Assembly: GCF_035982055.1 (NCBI RefSeq)
Contig: NZ_CP108427.1
Location: forward strand, 2,728,001-2,792,000
Direction of reading: 5' to 3'
Length of the DNA: 64,000 nt
DNA from: Streptomyces sp. NBC_01288
GTDB lineage: Bacteria > Actinomycetota > Actinomycetes > Streptomycetales > Streptomycetaceae
Positions within the stretch are counted from its first letter, which is position 1, and every line of letters starts with the position of its first letter. The translations under genes were made by a program, and so were the position numbers. Positions 8,762-17,808 of the stretch are shown here, piece by piece. The notes under the pieces were generated by a model. The model saw only the letters and a list, made by a program, of their open reading frames with translations, made no database searches and was not told where the DNA came from.

Positions 8762-10441
8762 ATGAGCCCCACACCTCCCGCACGCCGTCGTCGCCTCGGG
8801 CTGCCGCGGCGGGTGTTCTCCCAGGTGCTGCTGATGCAGCTGGCGATCGCCGCGGGAGTCGCGGTCCTGGCGACCGGGCTGTTCCTCGCACCGCTGAGCA
8901 AACAGCTGGACCAGGAGGCGATGAACCGCGCTCTGGCCATCGCCCAGACCACCGCGCAGCAGCCGCAGATCATCAAGGACGTCCAGGACACCCCTCCGAC
9001 CGTGGACGGACCCGTGCAGAAGGAGGCGGAGCGGATCCGGAAGGCCACCAAGGCCGAGTACGTGGTGGTGATGGACTGGCGGGGCATGCGGTGGTCGCAC
9101 ACGACTCCGAGCGAGATCGGCCGCTTCGTCTCGACCTCTCCCGGCCAGCCTCTGGCCGGTCAGGAGGTCAAGGAGATCGACAAGGGCACCCTGGGTCGCT
9201 CGGCCCGCGGCAAGGTGCCCCTGCGGGCCGCCGACGGCACGGTCGTCGGGGCCGTCTCGGTGGGTATCAAGTACGACAGCGTCCGCGCGCAGCTGATCAG
9301 CGCGATCCCGGGGCTGCTGGCGTACGCCGGGGGCGCTCTCGCCGTCGGCGCGCTGGCGGCCTGGCTGATCTCCCGGAGGGTCCAGCGACAGACCCGGGAC
9401 CTGGCCTTCTCGGACATCTCGGCGCTGCTCTCGGAGCGCGAGGCGATGCTGCACGGCATCCGGGAGGGCGTCGTCGCCCTGGACCGCACCGGCCGCATAC
9501 GCCTCCTGAACGACGAGGCTCGACGCCTCCTGGGCATCGGCGACGAGGCGGTCGGCCGCTCCCTGGACGAGGCGCTCGGTGGAGGACGTACGACCGACGT
9601 CCTGGCCGGCCGGGTGACCGGCACCGATCTGCTCGCCGTCCGCGGCCAGCGGGTCCTGGTCACCAACCGGATGCCCACCGACGACGGAGGCGCCGTGGCC
9701 ACCCTGCGCGACCGCACCGAACTGGAGCAGCTCGGCCGGGAGTTGGACTCGACGCACGGTCTGATCGACGCCCTGCGCGCCCAGGACCACGAGCACGCCA
9801 ACCGTATGCACACGCTCCTGGGACTGCTCGAACTGGAGATGTACGACGACGCCGTGGACTTCGTCGGGGAGGTGGTCGGCGATCACCGGGCCACCGCCGA
9901 ACAGGTCACCGAGAAGATCCAGGACCCGCTGATCGCCGCCCTGTTGGTGGGCAAGGCGACCGTCGCGGCCGAGCGGGGTGTCGCCCTGTGGATCTCCGAC
10001 CGGACCTGGCTGCCCGACCGGTTGATCGACCCGCGCGGACTGGTCACGGTCGTCGGCAACCTGGTGGACAACGCGCTCGACGCCGTCGCGGGCACACCGC
10101 ACGCACGCGTGGAGGTCGAGTTGCGGACGGAGGGGCGTACGGCCGTGCTCCGGGTGCGCGACACGGGCCCCGGAATCCCGGAGGAACAACGGGAGTTGAT
10201 CTTCACCGAGGGTTGGTCCACGAAGAAGCCCCCGGCCCACGGCAAGCGCGGGATCGGCCTCTCCCTGGTGCGTCGGCTCGCCGAACGGCAGGGCGGCAGC
10301 GCGGTGGTAACGGAGGCGTTCGGCGGGGGCGCGGAGTTCGCGGTCGTCCTACCGGAGGCACTGACCGAGGCGCTGACCGAGCCGGGCCTGGAACCCGCTC
10401 TCACCGCCCCCAGGGAGACCGCCGAGGAGGAGTCGCGATGA
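8762..10441 (+). CDS. Sensor histidine kinase, CitA/DcuS type
   Basis: 559 residues from ATG 8762. TM1 lies at about 18-43, followed by an extracytoplasmic sensor domain of about 130 residues and TM2 at about 180-204. A PAS domain spans about 220-330. The phospho-acceptor His343 sits in AQDHEHANRMHTLLGLLEL, the CitA/DcuS dimerisation type. The ATPase domain has the N-box NLVDNALDAV, DTGPGIPEE and GKRGIGLSL. This family senses di- and tricarboxylates; the ligand here is not known. The stop overlaps the regulator start as ATGA (4 bp), so both are translationally coupled. An in-frame upstream start at 8645 lacks support. Confidence 0.9.
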   Translation: MSPTPPARRRRLGLPRRVFSQVLLMQLAIAAGVAVLATGLFLAPLSKQLDQEAMNRALAIAQTTAQQPQIIKDVQDTPPTVDGPVQKEAERIRKATKAEYVVVMDWRGMRWSHTTPSEIGRFVSTSPGQPLAGQEVKEIDKGTLGRSARGKVPLRAADGTVVGAVSVGIKYDSVRAQLISAIPGLLAYAGGALAVGALAAWLISRRVQRQTRDLAFSDISALLSEREAMLHGIREGVVALDRTGRIRLLNDEARRLLGIGDEAVGRSLDEALGGGRTTDVLAGRVTGTDLLAVRGQRVLVTNRMPTDDGGAVATLRDRTELEQLGRELDSTHGLIDALRAQDHEHANRMHTLLGLLELEMYDDAVDFVGEVVGDHRATAEQVTEKIQDPLIAALLVGKATVAAERGVALWISDRTWLPDRLIDPRGLVTVVGNLVDNALDAVAGTPHARVEVELRTEGRTAVLRVRDTGPGIPEEQRELIFTEGWSTKKPPAHGKRGIGLSLVRRLAERQGGSAVVTEAFGGGAEFAVVLPEALTEALTEPGLEPALTAPRETAEEESR

Positions 10442-11118
10442 TCGAGGTCCTGGTCGTGGACGACGACACCCGGGTCGCACAGGTCAACGCGGCCTACGTG
10501 GAGAAGATGCCGGGCTTCCATGTCGCGGCCGAGGCGCACAGCGCGGCTGAGGCACTCGACAGGCTGGAGGCGCTGCCGCATCTGGACCTCGTCCTGCTCG
10601 ACCACTATCTGCCCGACGAGACGGGTCTCACGGTCGTCCAGGAGATGCGCCGACGCGGCCACCAGACGGACGTGATCATGGTGACGGCGGCACGGGACGT
10701 GACGACCGTCCAGGCGGCGATGCGGCAGGGCGCGCTGCAGTACCTGGTCAAGCCGTTCGCGTTCGCGGGCCTGCGGGCCAAGTTGGAGGCGTACGCGGAC
10801 CTGCGCCGCACGCTCGACGGCGGCGGCGAGGCCGAACAGGCCGAGGTGGACCGCATCTTCGGCGCGCTGTCCGCGCCTTCGGAGCCCGGGTTGCCCAAAG
10901 GGCACTCCCCCACCACGGCGGAACTCGTCCGCCGGTCCCTGATGAACGCCGAAGGCCCCCTGTCCGCCCAGGAGATCGCCGACCGCACAGGAGTGAGCCG
11001 GCAGACCGCCCAGCGCTATCTGAAGCTCCTGGAGCGCACCGGACGGGCCAGGCTGACGCTCAAATACGGCGACGCGGGCCGCCCGGAACACCGTTACGTG
11101 TGGGCGACCCGCGTCTGA
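10438..11118 (+). CDS. Response regulator, CitB/DcuR type
   Basis: 226 residues. The receiver domain has the acidic pocket VVDDD near the N-terminus, phospho-acceptor D55 in LLDHYLPDETG and Lys in YLVKPF. The output domain (about 150-226) is a winged helix with LSAQEIADRTGVSRQTAQRYL. Partner of the kinase whose stop codon it overlaps. It is closely similar along its whole length to the regulator at 14162-14854, so one arose by duplication. Convergent with the ABC transporter operon, whose last gene ends 70 bp away. Confidence 0.92.
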   Translation: MIEVLVVDDDTRVAQVNAAYVEKMPGFHVAAEAHSAAEALDRLEALPHLDLVLLDHYLPDETGLTVVQEMRRRGHQTDVIMVTAARDVTTVQAAMRQGALQYLVKPFAFAGLRAKLEAYADLRRTLDGGGEAEQAEVDRIFGALSAPSEPGLPKGHSPTTAELVRRSLMNAEGPLSAQEIADRTGVSRQTAQRYLKLLERTGRARLTLKYGDAGRPEHRYVWATRV

Positions 11119-11188
11119 GGGCACGGCCGGTGGGGGCGGGGGAAGGGGCCGTACCCCTCCTTCTTTACGGATGCCGACCGCGCGGCCG

Positions 11189-12241
11189 TCAGCCTGTGGC
11201 GTTCTTCACGAACTCGGTCGTGTACGTCTTGTCGAGGTCCACATCGGCGTTCTTGATGGTGGGGTTGAACGCCTTCAGCACCTTCTCGACGGTCTCCGGG
11301 CCGTTCGCCGGCATCACCCCGTCCTTGGTGAACATCGGCAGCGTGCTCTTGATCGCGGTGGAGTAGAGGAACTTGTTGCCCTGGGAGTAGTCGGCGGGCA
11401 TCTTGTCGGCGATCTCGGTCGCGCTGTGGGTGGACATCCACTTGAGCGTCTTGACGAATGCATTGACCATCTTCTGCACAGTGGACTTGTGGCTGTTCAC
11501 CCAGTCCGTCTGCATGTACAGACTTGACGAGGGGTACGGCCCACCGAGCGCCGCCTGCGAGCCCTCGGGCGTCCGCATGTCGACGAGGATCTTGCCGGCC
11601 TTCTTGTCGAGGATCGTGGCGACGGTCGGGTCGGTGGTCATCCCGGCGTCTATGGAGCCCTGTTGGAGCGCGGCGACGAAGGTCGGCCCGGCGCCCACGG
11701 CGACCGGGGTGAACTCGCTGACGTTGACGCCGTTCTTGACGGCGAGGTACTTGGTGAGGAAGTCGGTGGAGGAGCCGAGGCCGGTCACGCCGAGCTTCTT
11801 GCCCTTGAAGTCCTTGGCCGACTTGACCTTCCCCGCCGCCTTGGTGGAGACGACCTCCACCTCACCGGGTGCCTGCGAGAACTGCACCACGGACTCGACC
11901 GACTTGCCCTTGACCTGGAGGTCGAGCGTGTGGTCGTAGAAGCCGACGGCTCCCTGCACCTGTCCGGAGACGAGCGCGGTCTCGGCCTGGACGCCGGCCG
12001 GTTCGCTCAGCAGCTCGACGTCGAGGCCCTCGGCGTCGAAGTAGCCGAGCCGCTGGGTGAGCATCGCGGGCAGGTAGATGACCTTGTCCAGGCCACCGAC
12101 CATGATCTTGACCTTCACGCCCTTGCCGTCGCCCTTGCCGGTGGAGGCGGTGCTGGCCGCGTCGTTGGCGCAGGCGGTGAGCGAGGAGAGGGCGAGCAGG
12201 CCCGAGGCGGCCAGGGCGGCGTATCTGGCGGTCTTGCGCAT
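11189..12241 (-). CDS. ABC transporter substrate-binding lipoprotein, NMT1/SsuA type
   Basis: 350 residues with a lipoprotein signal peptide: hydrophobic segment to about residue 22 and lipobox LTAC. The mature part has features of the NMT1/SsuA/TauA family, such as VYLPAMLTQRLGYFDAEGLD-like start, an ALVSGQVQGAVG segment and GLGSSTDFLTKYL. Family members bind sulfonates, nitrate, thiamine precursors or aromatic acids; the sequence alone does not settle which. Last gene of a three-gene operon behind the ATPase and permease. The two-component genes next to it could control it. Confidence 0.88.
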   Translation of the reverse strand: MRKTARYAALAASGLLALSSLTACANDAASTASTGKGDGKGVKVKIMVGGLDKVIYLPAMLTQRLGYFDAEGLDVELLSEPAGVQAETALVSGQVQGAVGFYDHTLDLQVKGKSVESVVQFSQAPGEVEVVSTKAAGKVKSAKDFKGKKLGVTGLGSSTDFLTKYLAVKNGVNVSEFTPVAVGAGPTFVAALQQGSIDAGMTTDPTVATILDKKAGKILVDMRTPEGSQAALGGPYPSSSLYMQTDWVNSHKSTVQKMVNAFVKTLKWMSTHSATEIADKMPADYSQGNKFLYSTAIKSTLPMFTKDGVMPANGPETVEKVLKAFNPTIKNADVDLDKTYTTEFVKNATG

Positions 12242-12318
12242 GGCGATTCACGTCCTTGTGAGGGTGCGGTGCGGGGAGGAAGAGGTGCGTCTTCAACAGG
12301 GCTGCGGCGAGGGGCCGT

Positions 12319-13197
12319 TCAGCTGTCGGAGCCCGACGGCTTCCAGCGGAAGATGCGGTTCTCGGCGAAGGTGAGCAGCCCTTCGGCGACCAGGGCGACG
12401 ACCGCGAGGATCACCATCGCGGCGTACACGCCGGCCGCGTTGAAGGTGCCCTGGGACTGCGCGACGAGCAGGCCGATGCCCTTGGTGGCACCGATGTACT
12501 CACCGACGATCGCGCCGATGAGGGCGAAGCCGAAGCTGACGTGGAGGCTGGTGAAGATCCAGGAGGTGGCGGACGGGATGACCACCTGGAGGGTCACTCT
12601 GCGGTCGCTGGCGCCGAGGATGCGGGCGTTGGCGACGAGGTTGCGGTCGACCTCGCGGGCGCCCTGGAAGGCGTTGAAGAACACCGGGAAGAAGACGAGC
12701 ACCACGGCCGACGCGACCTTGGAGGCCGGTCCGAGTCCGAACCAGATCACGAAGATCGGGGCGAGGACGATCCTGGGTATGGAGTTGAGCACCTTGATGT
12801 ATGGACCAAGTATGTCGGCCATCAAGGTGATCCGGCCCAGCGCAATACCGAACACGACACCGGCGATCACACCGATGACCCAGCCGATCAACGCCTCCTG
12901 GAGCGTGGCCCAGATCTGCTCCCCCAGGGATCCGAGCGCGGTCCCGTGCATCACCCAGGTGTAGATCTGGTCCCAGATCTTCGAAGGCATGGAGAAGTTG
13001 AACGGATCGATGACCTTGGCCCGGGAGAGCCATTCCCACAGGCCGAGGAAGGCGACCAGGAGCAGCACACGGGCCGCTCCGACGCCGACTCTGCGTTTAC
13101 GGGCGGCACGCGCGCGTGAATGGGCGCGGTCCGTCCTGGTGCCGGGCTCGGTCGTGGACGGTACGACCTTGTCCTCGGGCATGACGTCAGGCGACAT
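12319..13197 (-). CDS. ABC transporter permease, SsuC/TauC type
   Basis: About 292 residues with an N-terminal cytoplasmic basic stretch, then about six membrane helices of the BPD_transp_1 type. The ATPase-contact loop is visible as EVDRNLVANARILGASDRR. The start ATG 13197 overlaps the end of the ATPase gene by 11 bp and has AGAGGGG about 8 nt upstream; ATG 13182 is an alternative. Works with the ATPase and the lipoprotein on either side. Product reads through to residues next to the substrate-binding gene, 77 bp downstream. Confidence 0.88.
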   Translation of the reverse strand: MSPDVMPEDKVVPSTTEPGTRTDRAHSRARAARKRRVGVGAARVLLLVAFLGLWEWLSRAKVIDPFNFSMPSKIWDQIYTWVMHGTALGSLGEQIWATLQEALIGWVIGVIAGVVFGIALGRITLMADILGPYIKVLNSIPRIVLAPIFVIWFGLGPASKVASAVVLVFFPVFFNAFQGAREVDRNLVANARILGASDRRVTLQVVIPSATSWIFTSLHVSFGFALIGAIVGEYIGATKGIGLLVAQSQGTFNAAGVYAAMVILAVVALVAEGLLTFAENRIFRWKPSGSDS

Positions 13198-14002
13198 TGG
13201 CCGCACCCCTCTCGCGCGTGATGCGGACCTCTTCGCCGAGCGACTCCCAGATCTCGCGGTAGATCTCGATGAACCGCGGCTCCAGGCGCACGGATTCGAC
13301 CTTGCGGGGCCGCGGCAGGTCGATGTCGAAGACCTGCTTCACGGTGGCGGGCCCGGCGGTCATCACGACGACTCTGTCGGCCAGCGCGATGGACTCCTCC
13401 AGGTCGTGGGTGACGAAGACGACCGAGGTACCGGTGCCCTCCCACAGCTCCAGGAGTTCGTCCGACATCAGGGCCCTGGTCTGCACGTCGAGCGCCGAGA
13501 ACGGCTCGTCCATCAGCAGGATCTCGGGGTCGTTGACGAAGGTCGCGGCGAGCGCGACGCGCTTGCGCATACCGCCGGAGAGCTGGTGCGGATAGCGGTC
13601 CTCGAAGGCGGAGAGCCCTACCCGGGCCAGCCACTCACGTGCCTTCGCCCTGGCCTCCGCCTTCGGTGCGCCGCGGAAGCGGGGGCCCGCCATGACGTTG
13701 GACAGGACCGTGCGCCAGGGGAAGGTGGCGTCCTGCTGGAAGACGAAGCCGACCTTGTCGCCGACGCCGGAGACCGGCTCCCCGGCCACCAGCACATCGC
13801 CCTCGGAGGGCTCTTCCAGCCCGCTGACGAGGGTCAGCGTGGTCGACTTGCCGCAGCCCGTGGGGCCGACGACCGCCACGAACTCGCCACGTCCGACGGT
13901 GAGATCAAGCCCCCGTACGGCCGTGTGCAGACCCCCCGACGGGGTCCTGAAGGTCTTGCTCGCGCCCCGCAGCTCGATGGCGGGGCTGGTGTCTGCGCTC
14001 AT
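13187..14002 (-). CDS. ABC transporter ATP-binding protein, SsuB/TauB type
   Basis: 271 residues from ATG 14002. Walker A GPTGCGKST, Q-loop in FVFQQDATFPW, signature LSGGMRKR, Walker B ILLMDEPF with D-loop SALD, and H-loop VTHDLEE. The FPWRTVLSNV stretch is typical of nitrate/sulfonate importers. First gene of the operon; the open frame extends farther upstream but only as antisense of the regulator at 14162, so I reject that extension. Confidence 0.92.
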   Translation of the reverse strand: MSADTSPAIELRGASKTFRTPSGGLHTAVRGLDLTVGRGEFVAVVGPTGCGKSTTLTLVSGLEEPSEGDVLVAGEPVSGVGDKVGFVFQQDATFPWRTVLSNVMAGPRFRGAPKAEARAKAREWLARVGLSAFEDRYPHQLSGGMRKRVALAATFVNDPEILLMDEPFSALDVQTRALMSDELLELWEGTGTSVVFVTHDLEESIALADRVVVMTAGPATVKQVFDIDLPRPRKVESVRLEPRFIEIYREIWESLGEEVRITRERGAANVA

Positions 14003-14161
14003 GGCCGGGACCGTAGATGTGGCGCGGACCACAGCAGCAGTCTTCTGGGCGCAAGCCGTTCTTTTGCTCGCAAGAGCCTGTTGTGCTCGTTTTGCTCGCG
14101 CTACAACTGCGGAGCCGAAACACGGGCTTAACGCTCGCCTGGCCTTGAGGAAAGAGGCCCA
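14003..14161. promoter_or_regulatory. Divergent promoter region with TTTTGCTCGC direct repeats
   Basis: 159 bp between the ABC operon start (-) and an orphan regulator start (+). TTTTGCTCGC occurs twice, at 14062-14071 and 14090-14099, 28 bp apart. The first copy overlaps a short dyad (TTGC-TC-GCAA). Direct repeats of this sort are typical sites for CitB/DcuR-type regulators; binding here is a guess. GAGGAAAGAGG precedes the ATG at 14162. Confidence 0.4.
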
Positions 14162-14854
14162 ATGATTGACGTCATGGTCGTGGACGACGACTTCCGCGTC
14201 GCCGAGATCAACGCCAAGTACGTGGGAAAGGTTCCCGGCTTCCGGGTCGCCGCCCGCGCGCACAGCGCCGCCCAGGCGCTGGCCACCGTGGAGCGCGGGA
14301 CCATCGACCTGGTGCTGCTCGACCACTATCTGCCCGACCAGACGGGTCTCGAACTCGTCCACCGCATGCGCCAACAGGGCCACACAACCGACGTCATCAT
14401 GATCACGGCGGCCAGTGATGTGACGACCGTGCAGCGGGCGATGCGCCTGGGCGCCCTGCACTACCTGGTCAAGCCGTTCACCTTCGCCGCGCTGCGCACA
14501 CGCCTCGACTCGTACGCCGCCCTGCGCCGCACCGTCGACCGCGTCGGCGGCCGCGGCATCGCCGGCCAGGAGCAGGTCGACCGCATCTTCGGCGCGCTGC
14601 GCACGACGACCGCGCCGGCCTCCCCCGGTCTGCCCAGCGGCCACTCGGAACCGACGACCGACCTGATCTGCGGCGTCCTGCACAGCGCCGGCCACCCGCT
14701 CTCGGCCCACGAGGTCGCCGCCGAGACCGGCCTGAGCCGCTCCACGGCCCAGCGCTACCTCCGCCACCTGGAACAGGCCGGCCGCCTCCGCCTGTCCCTC
14801 AAGTACGGCGACACGGGCCGCCCGGAACACCGCTACGCCTGGGTGGCGCCGTAG
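14162..14854 (+). CDS. Orphan CitB-type response regulator
   Basis: 230 residues. Receiver with VVDDD, phospho-acceptor D54 in LLDHYLPDQTG and YLVKPF; winged-helix output with LSAHEVAAETGLSRSTAQRYL. Strong ribosome-binding site GAGGAAAGAGG. No kinase gene adjoins it: the next gene is a convergent symporter. It is a full-length paralog of the regulator at 10438-11118 (shared HYLPD, VKPF, EQVDRIFGAL and C-terminal GRPEHRY segments). It is divergent from the ABC operon, which makes that operon its likely target. It may share the kinase at 8762. Confidence 0.9.
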   Translation: MIDVMVVDDDFRVAEINAKYVGKVPGFRVAARAHSAAQALATVERGTIDLVLLDHYLPDQTGLELVHRMRQQGHTTDVIMITAASDVTTVQRAMRLGALHYLVKPFTFAALRTRLDSYAALRRTVDRVGGRGIAGQEQVDRIFGALRTTTAPASPGLPSGHSEPTTDLICGVLHSAGHPLSAHEVAAETGLSRSTAQRYLRHLEQAGRLRLSLKYGDTGRPEHRYAWVAP

Positions 14855-14890
14855 CCACGCGACAGCCGCACTGCCGCGCGTGGCTACGGC
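14848..14890. terminator. Bidirectional hairpin terminator
   Basis: Perfect 14-bp arms GCCGTAGCCACGCG (14848-14861) and CGCGTGGCTACGGC (14877-14890). The stop codon of the regulator lies in the left arm. It separates the convergent regulator and symporter genes. Confidence 0.75.
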
Positions 14891-14902
14891 ACACGGGCCC
14901 CG

Positions 14903-16495
14903 CTACACGGCCCCCGCCCCCGTCAGCGCCCGTACCTCGGTCTCCGCGTGCTTGGCCTCGTCCGGGACCTCCGTGGAGGTGACCGTGCCGAGCCAGCCGG
15001 CCAGGAAGCCGAGCGGGATCGAGACGAGGCCGGGGTTCTGCAGCGGGAAGAACTGGAAGTCGACGCCCGGGAACAGCGATTGGGGGCTGCCCGACACGAC
15101 CGGCGACAGCAGCACGAGCACCAGTGCGGGGATCAGTCCGCCGTATACGGCCCACACGGCGCCGCGGGTCGTGAAGCCGCGCCAGAACAGCGAGTACAGC
15201 AGCACCGGGAGGTTCGCGGAGGCGGCGACGGCGAAGGCGAGGCCCACCAGGAAGGCGACGTTGAGGTTCCTGGCGATGAGGCCGAGTCCGATCGCCGCGA
15301 CACCGATGCCGACCGCGGCGACCCGCGCCACGGCTACCTCACTGCGCGGCTTGGCGTTCGGGCGCCGCAGCGACGCGTACAGGTCGTGCGCCACGGATGC
15401 CGAGGAGGCCAAGGTGATCCCGGCCACCACCGCGAGGATGGTGGCGAAGGCCACGGCCGCGACGATCGCGAACAGGACGGTGCCTCCGGTGGAATCGGCG
15501 CCTCCGCCGAGGTCGAGGGCGAGCAGCGGGACCGCCGTGTTCCCGGCCTCGTTCGACTTCCGAAGGGTGTCCGGTCCCACGACCGCCGCCGCGGCGAAGC
15601 CGAGGATGATCGTCATCAGGTAGAAGGCACCGATGAGCCCGATCGACCACACCACCGAACGGCGCGCGGCCCGCGCGGTCGGCACGGTGTAGAAGCGGGA
15701 CAGGATGTGCGGCAGCCCGGCCGTGCCCAGGACGAGCGCGAGGCCCAGGCTGATGAAGTCGAACCGCGCGGTCCAGTCCCCGCCGTACTTGAGCCCCGGC
15801 GCCAGGAAGGCGGCGCCGTGACCGCTGCGCGCGGCGGCCGTGAGCAGCAGGTGGTTCAGGTTCCCGTGGAAGCGCACCAGGGTCAGCACCGTCAGCGCGA
15901 TGGTGCCGCTCATCATCAGGACCGCCTTGACGATCTGGATCCAGGTGGTGGCCCGCATCCCTCCCATCGACACATAGATCACCATGAGCGCACCGACGCC
16001 GATGACGGTCCAGGCCCGCGCGGCCGGACTCGTCCCGCCCAGCAGCAGCGAGACCAGGCTGCCCGCGCCCACCATCTGCGCCACCAGATACAGAACGGAC
16101 ACGGTGACCGAGGAAGTTCCCGCCGCGATCCGTACCGGCCGCTCGCTCATCCGGGCGGCGACCACGTCGGCGAGCGTGAACCGCCCGCAGTTGCGCACCA
16201 GTTCGGCGACGAGGAACAGCACCATGAGCCAGGCGACGAAGAAGCCCACCACGTACAGCAGGCCGTCGTAGCCGAACAGCGCGATGAGCCCGGTGACCCC
16301 GAGGAACGAGGCTGCGGACAGATAATCACCCGAGATGGCAAAACCATTCTCCATCGGGGAGAAGAGACGTCCGCCCGCGTAGAACTCCTCCTCCGAACCA
16401 TGCCGGTTGCGGCTCACCCAGGTGGTGATCCCGAGGGTGACCGCGATGAACGCGCTGAACAGCAGCAGCGCCAGCGTCTGATGGTTCCCGGTCAC
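14903..16495 (-). CDS. Cation/acetate symporter (SSS family, ActP-like)
   Basis: 530 residues, about 13 membrane helices. Sodium/solute symporter features include EEFYAGGRLFSPMENGFAIS with GDYLSAASFLG, typical of ActP-type acetate permeases. It overlaps the upstream DUF485 gene by 4 bp (GTGA), the standard arrangement for acetate uptake in many bacteria. Role: uptake of acetate or another short monocarboxylate. This fits the nearby citrate synthases, which use acetyl-CoA; that link is inference. GTG start. Confidence 0.88.
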   Translation of the reverse strand: MTGNHQTLALLLFSAFIAVTLGITTWVSRNRHGSEEEFYAGGRLFSPMENGFAISGDYLSAASFLGVTGLIALFGYDGLLYVVGFFVAWLMVLFLVAELVRNCGRFTLADVVAARMSERPVRIAAGTSSVTVSVLYLVAQMVGAGSLVSLLLGGTSPAARAWTVIGVGALMVIYVSMGGMRATTWIQIVKAVLMMSGTIALTVLTLVRFHGNLNHLLLTAAARSGHGAAFLAPGLKYGGDWTARFDFISLGLALVLGTAGLPHILSRFYTVPTARAARRSVVWSIGLIGAFYLMTIILGFAAAAVVGPDTLRKSNEAGNTAVPLLALDLGGGADSTGGTVLFAIVAAVAFATILAVVAGITLASSASVAHDLYASLRRPNAKPRSEVAVARVAAVGIGVAAIGLGLIARNLNVAFLVGLAFAVAASANLPVLLYSLFWRGFTTRGAVWAVYGGLIPALVLVLLSPVVSGSPQSLFPGVDFQFFPLQNPGLVSIPLGFLAGWLGTVTSTEVPDEAKHAETEVRALTGAGAV

Positions 16496-17052
16496 GACGT
16501 ACCGCCTCGAATGCCTCGTGTCAGTTCCTGTGTGTCCCAGCGCAGTTCGAGCGCGGCCCGGTCCCTGCGCAGCCGCGCGTGCCGGGCGTAGGCCCAGGTG
16601 AGCAGGAAGGTGGTGAGGAACTGCCCCAGTCCCGCGATCATCCCCACGTTCACCGCGCCGACCACCGGCCGGGCCATGAATCCGGGCGCCGTCGTCGCCG
16701 TCACCACATAGGCCACGTACCAGGCGAAGAAGACGACGGTGGCCGGCACCACGAACCGCAGATACCGGCCGCGCACCTCCTGGAAGGCCGCGCTGCGCTG
16801 CACCTCCCGGTACACATCACCCGCGCGGACGGCGTGGTCCGCGTCCTCCCGGCGCGCGGCGGGCACTTCGGGCGTGGGCCCGCCCGTGCCGTCCGTCTCG
16901 CCCCAGCCGGACGCGAGCGCGTCGTACCAAGGGTCGTGGTACCTCACCTTTCCGGTTGCCTCGGCAGGGGTCAGGTCATGACCTTCGTGGTTCTCGGCCG
17001 GACTCTCGTGACCACTCCCGCCACCGCGGGAACGACCGTTGCTTGACTGCAT
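16492..17052 (-). CDS. DUF485 membrane protein, partner of the acetate symporter
   Basis: 186 residues from ATG 17052 (a TTG at 17058 is also in frame). The long hydrophilic N-terminus (about 90 residues) is followed by the DUF485 core: two membrane helices (FVVPATVVFFAWYVAYVVT and VGMIAGLGQFLTTFLLTWAY) with a basic cytoplasmic end YARHARLRRDR. DUF485 proteins are co-transcribed with ActP-type permeases, as here (4-bp overlap). Exact role in transport is unknown. Confidence 0.85.
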   Translation of the reverse strand: MQSSNGRSRGGGSGHESPAENHEGHDLTPAEATGKVRYHDPWYDALASGWGETDGTGGPTPEVPAARREDADHAVRAGDVYREVQRSAAFQEVRGRYLRFVVPATVVFFAWYVAYVVTATTAPGFMARPVVGAVNVGMIAGLGQFLTTFLLTWAYARHARLRRDRAALELRWDTQELTRGIRGGTS

Positions 17053-17121
17053 GCCCAAGGATGGACAGAACGGGAAGATCCCCGACTCTTCTTCTCCGCT
17101 GTCTTCACCCCATCAGGTGAC

Positions 17122-17808
17122 TCAACCCGCTGGTGGCCGCACCAGTCCTTTGCCGTAGGCGTAACGAACCGCCTGCGCACGGTCCTTGAGCCCCGTCTTG
17201 GCGAACAGATTGTTGATGTGGGTCTTCACGGTCGCCGTGGAGACGTGCAGCGTGCGGGCGATCTCCTGATTGGTCAGGCCCTCGGCGATCAGCAGCAGCA
17301 CCTCGGTCTCCCGCGCGGTGAGCCCGTCCGGCGGCTCGGCGGGCTCCGACGACGGCTGCGGCTCGGGCTCCGACAGGCGTTCCAGCAACCGCCGTTGGAT
17401 GCTCGGCGACAGCCCCGCGTCCCCCGACAGCACGCTCTCCACGGCCCGTACGATCTCGTCGCCGCCCGCGTCCTTGGTGAGGTAGCCACGCGCCCCCGCG
17501 CGCAACGCCGGGAACAGCGACGCGTCGTCCGCGAACGTCGTGAGCACCACGACCTGCGTCCCGGGATGCTCCGCACGGATCCGCCGGGTCGCCTCGACAC
17601 CGTCGCAGCGCGGCATGCGCAGGTCCATCAGCACGACGTCCGGGGCGAGTTCGGCGACGAGCCGCACCGCCTCGTCCCCGTCGGCGGCGGCGCCGACGAC
17701 CTCGATCCCGGGCAGCAGCCCCAGCAGCATCACGATGCCTTCCCGTACGACGGTCTGGTCGTCCGCGACCACGACCCGCGCGGGTTTCCTCACGGCCTCA
17801 TCCGTCAT
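17122..17808 (-). CDS. LuxR/NarL-family response regulator
   Basis: 228 residues. Receiver with acidic VVADDQ, phospho-acceptor D62 in VVLMDLRMPRCDGVEA and Lys in GYLTKDAGGDE. LuxR helix-turn-helix at the C-terminus: LTARETEVLLLIAEGLTNQE and AKTGLKDRAQAVRYAY. Start overlaps the kinase stop as ATGA. Third gene of an operon with a DUF1453 protein and a kinase. Target genes unknown. Confidence 0.93.
   Translation of the reverse strand: MTDEAVRKPARVVVADDQTVVREGIVMLLGLLPGIEVVGAAADGDEAVRLVAELAPDVVLMDLRMPRCDGVEATRRIRAEHPGTQVVVLTTFADDASLFPALRAGARGYLTKDAGGDEIVRAVESVLSGDAGLSPSIQRRLLERLSEPEPQPSSEPAEPPDGLTARETEVLLLIAEGLTNQEIARTLHVSTATVKTHINNLFAKTGLKDRAQAVRYAYGKGLVRPPAG

Noticed and set aside
7693..11118. 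1141-codon open frame on the plus strand
   Set aside because: Its last 227 codons are the CitB-type regulator. The rest is a shadow of the sucrase/ferredoxin-like and kinase genes in another frame, rich in Arg/Gly/Pro.
14003..14830. N-terminal extension of the ABC ATPase frame
   Set aside because: It is antisense to the orphan regulator and has no ribosome-binding site. The ATPase fold starts right after ATG 14002.
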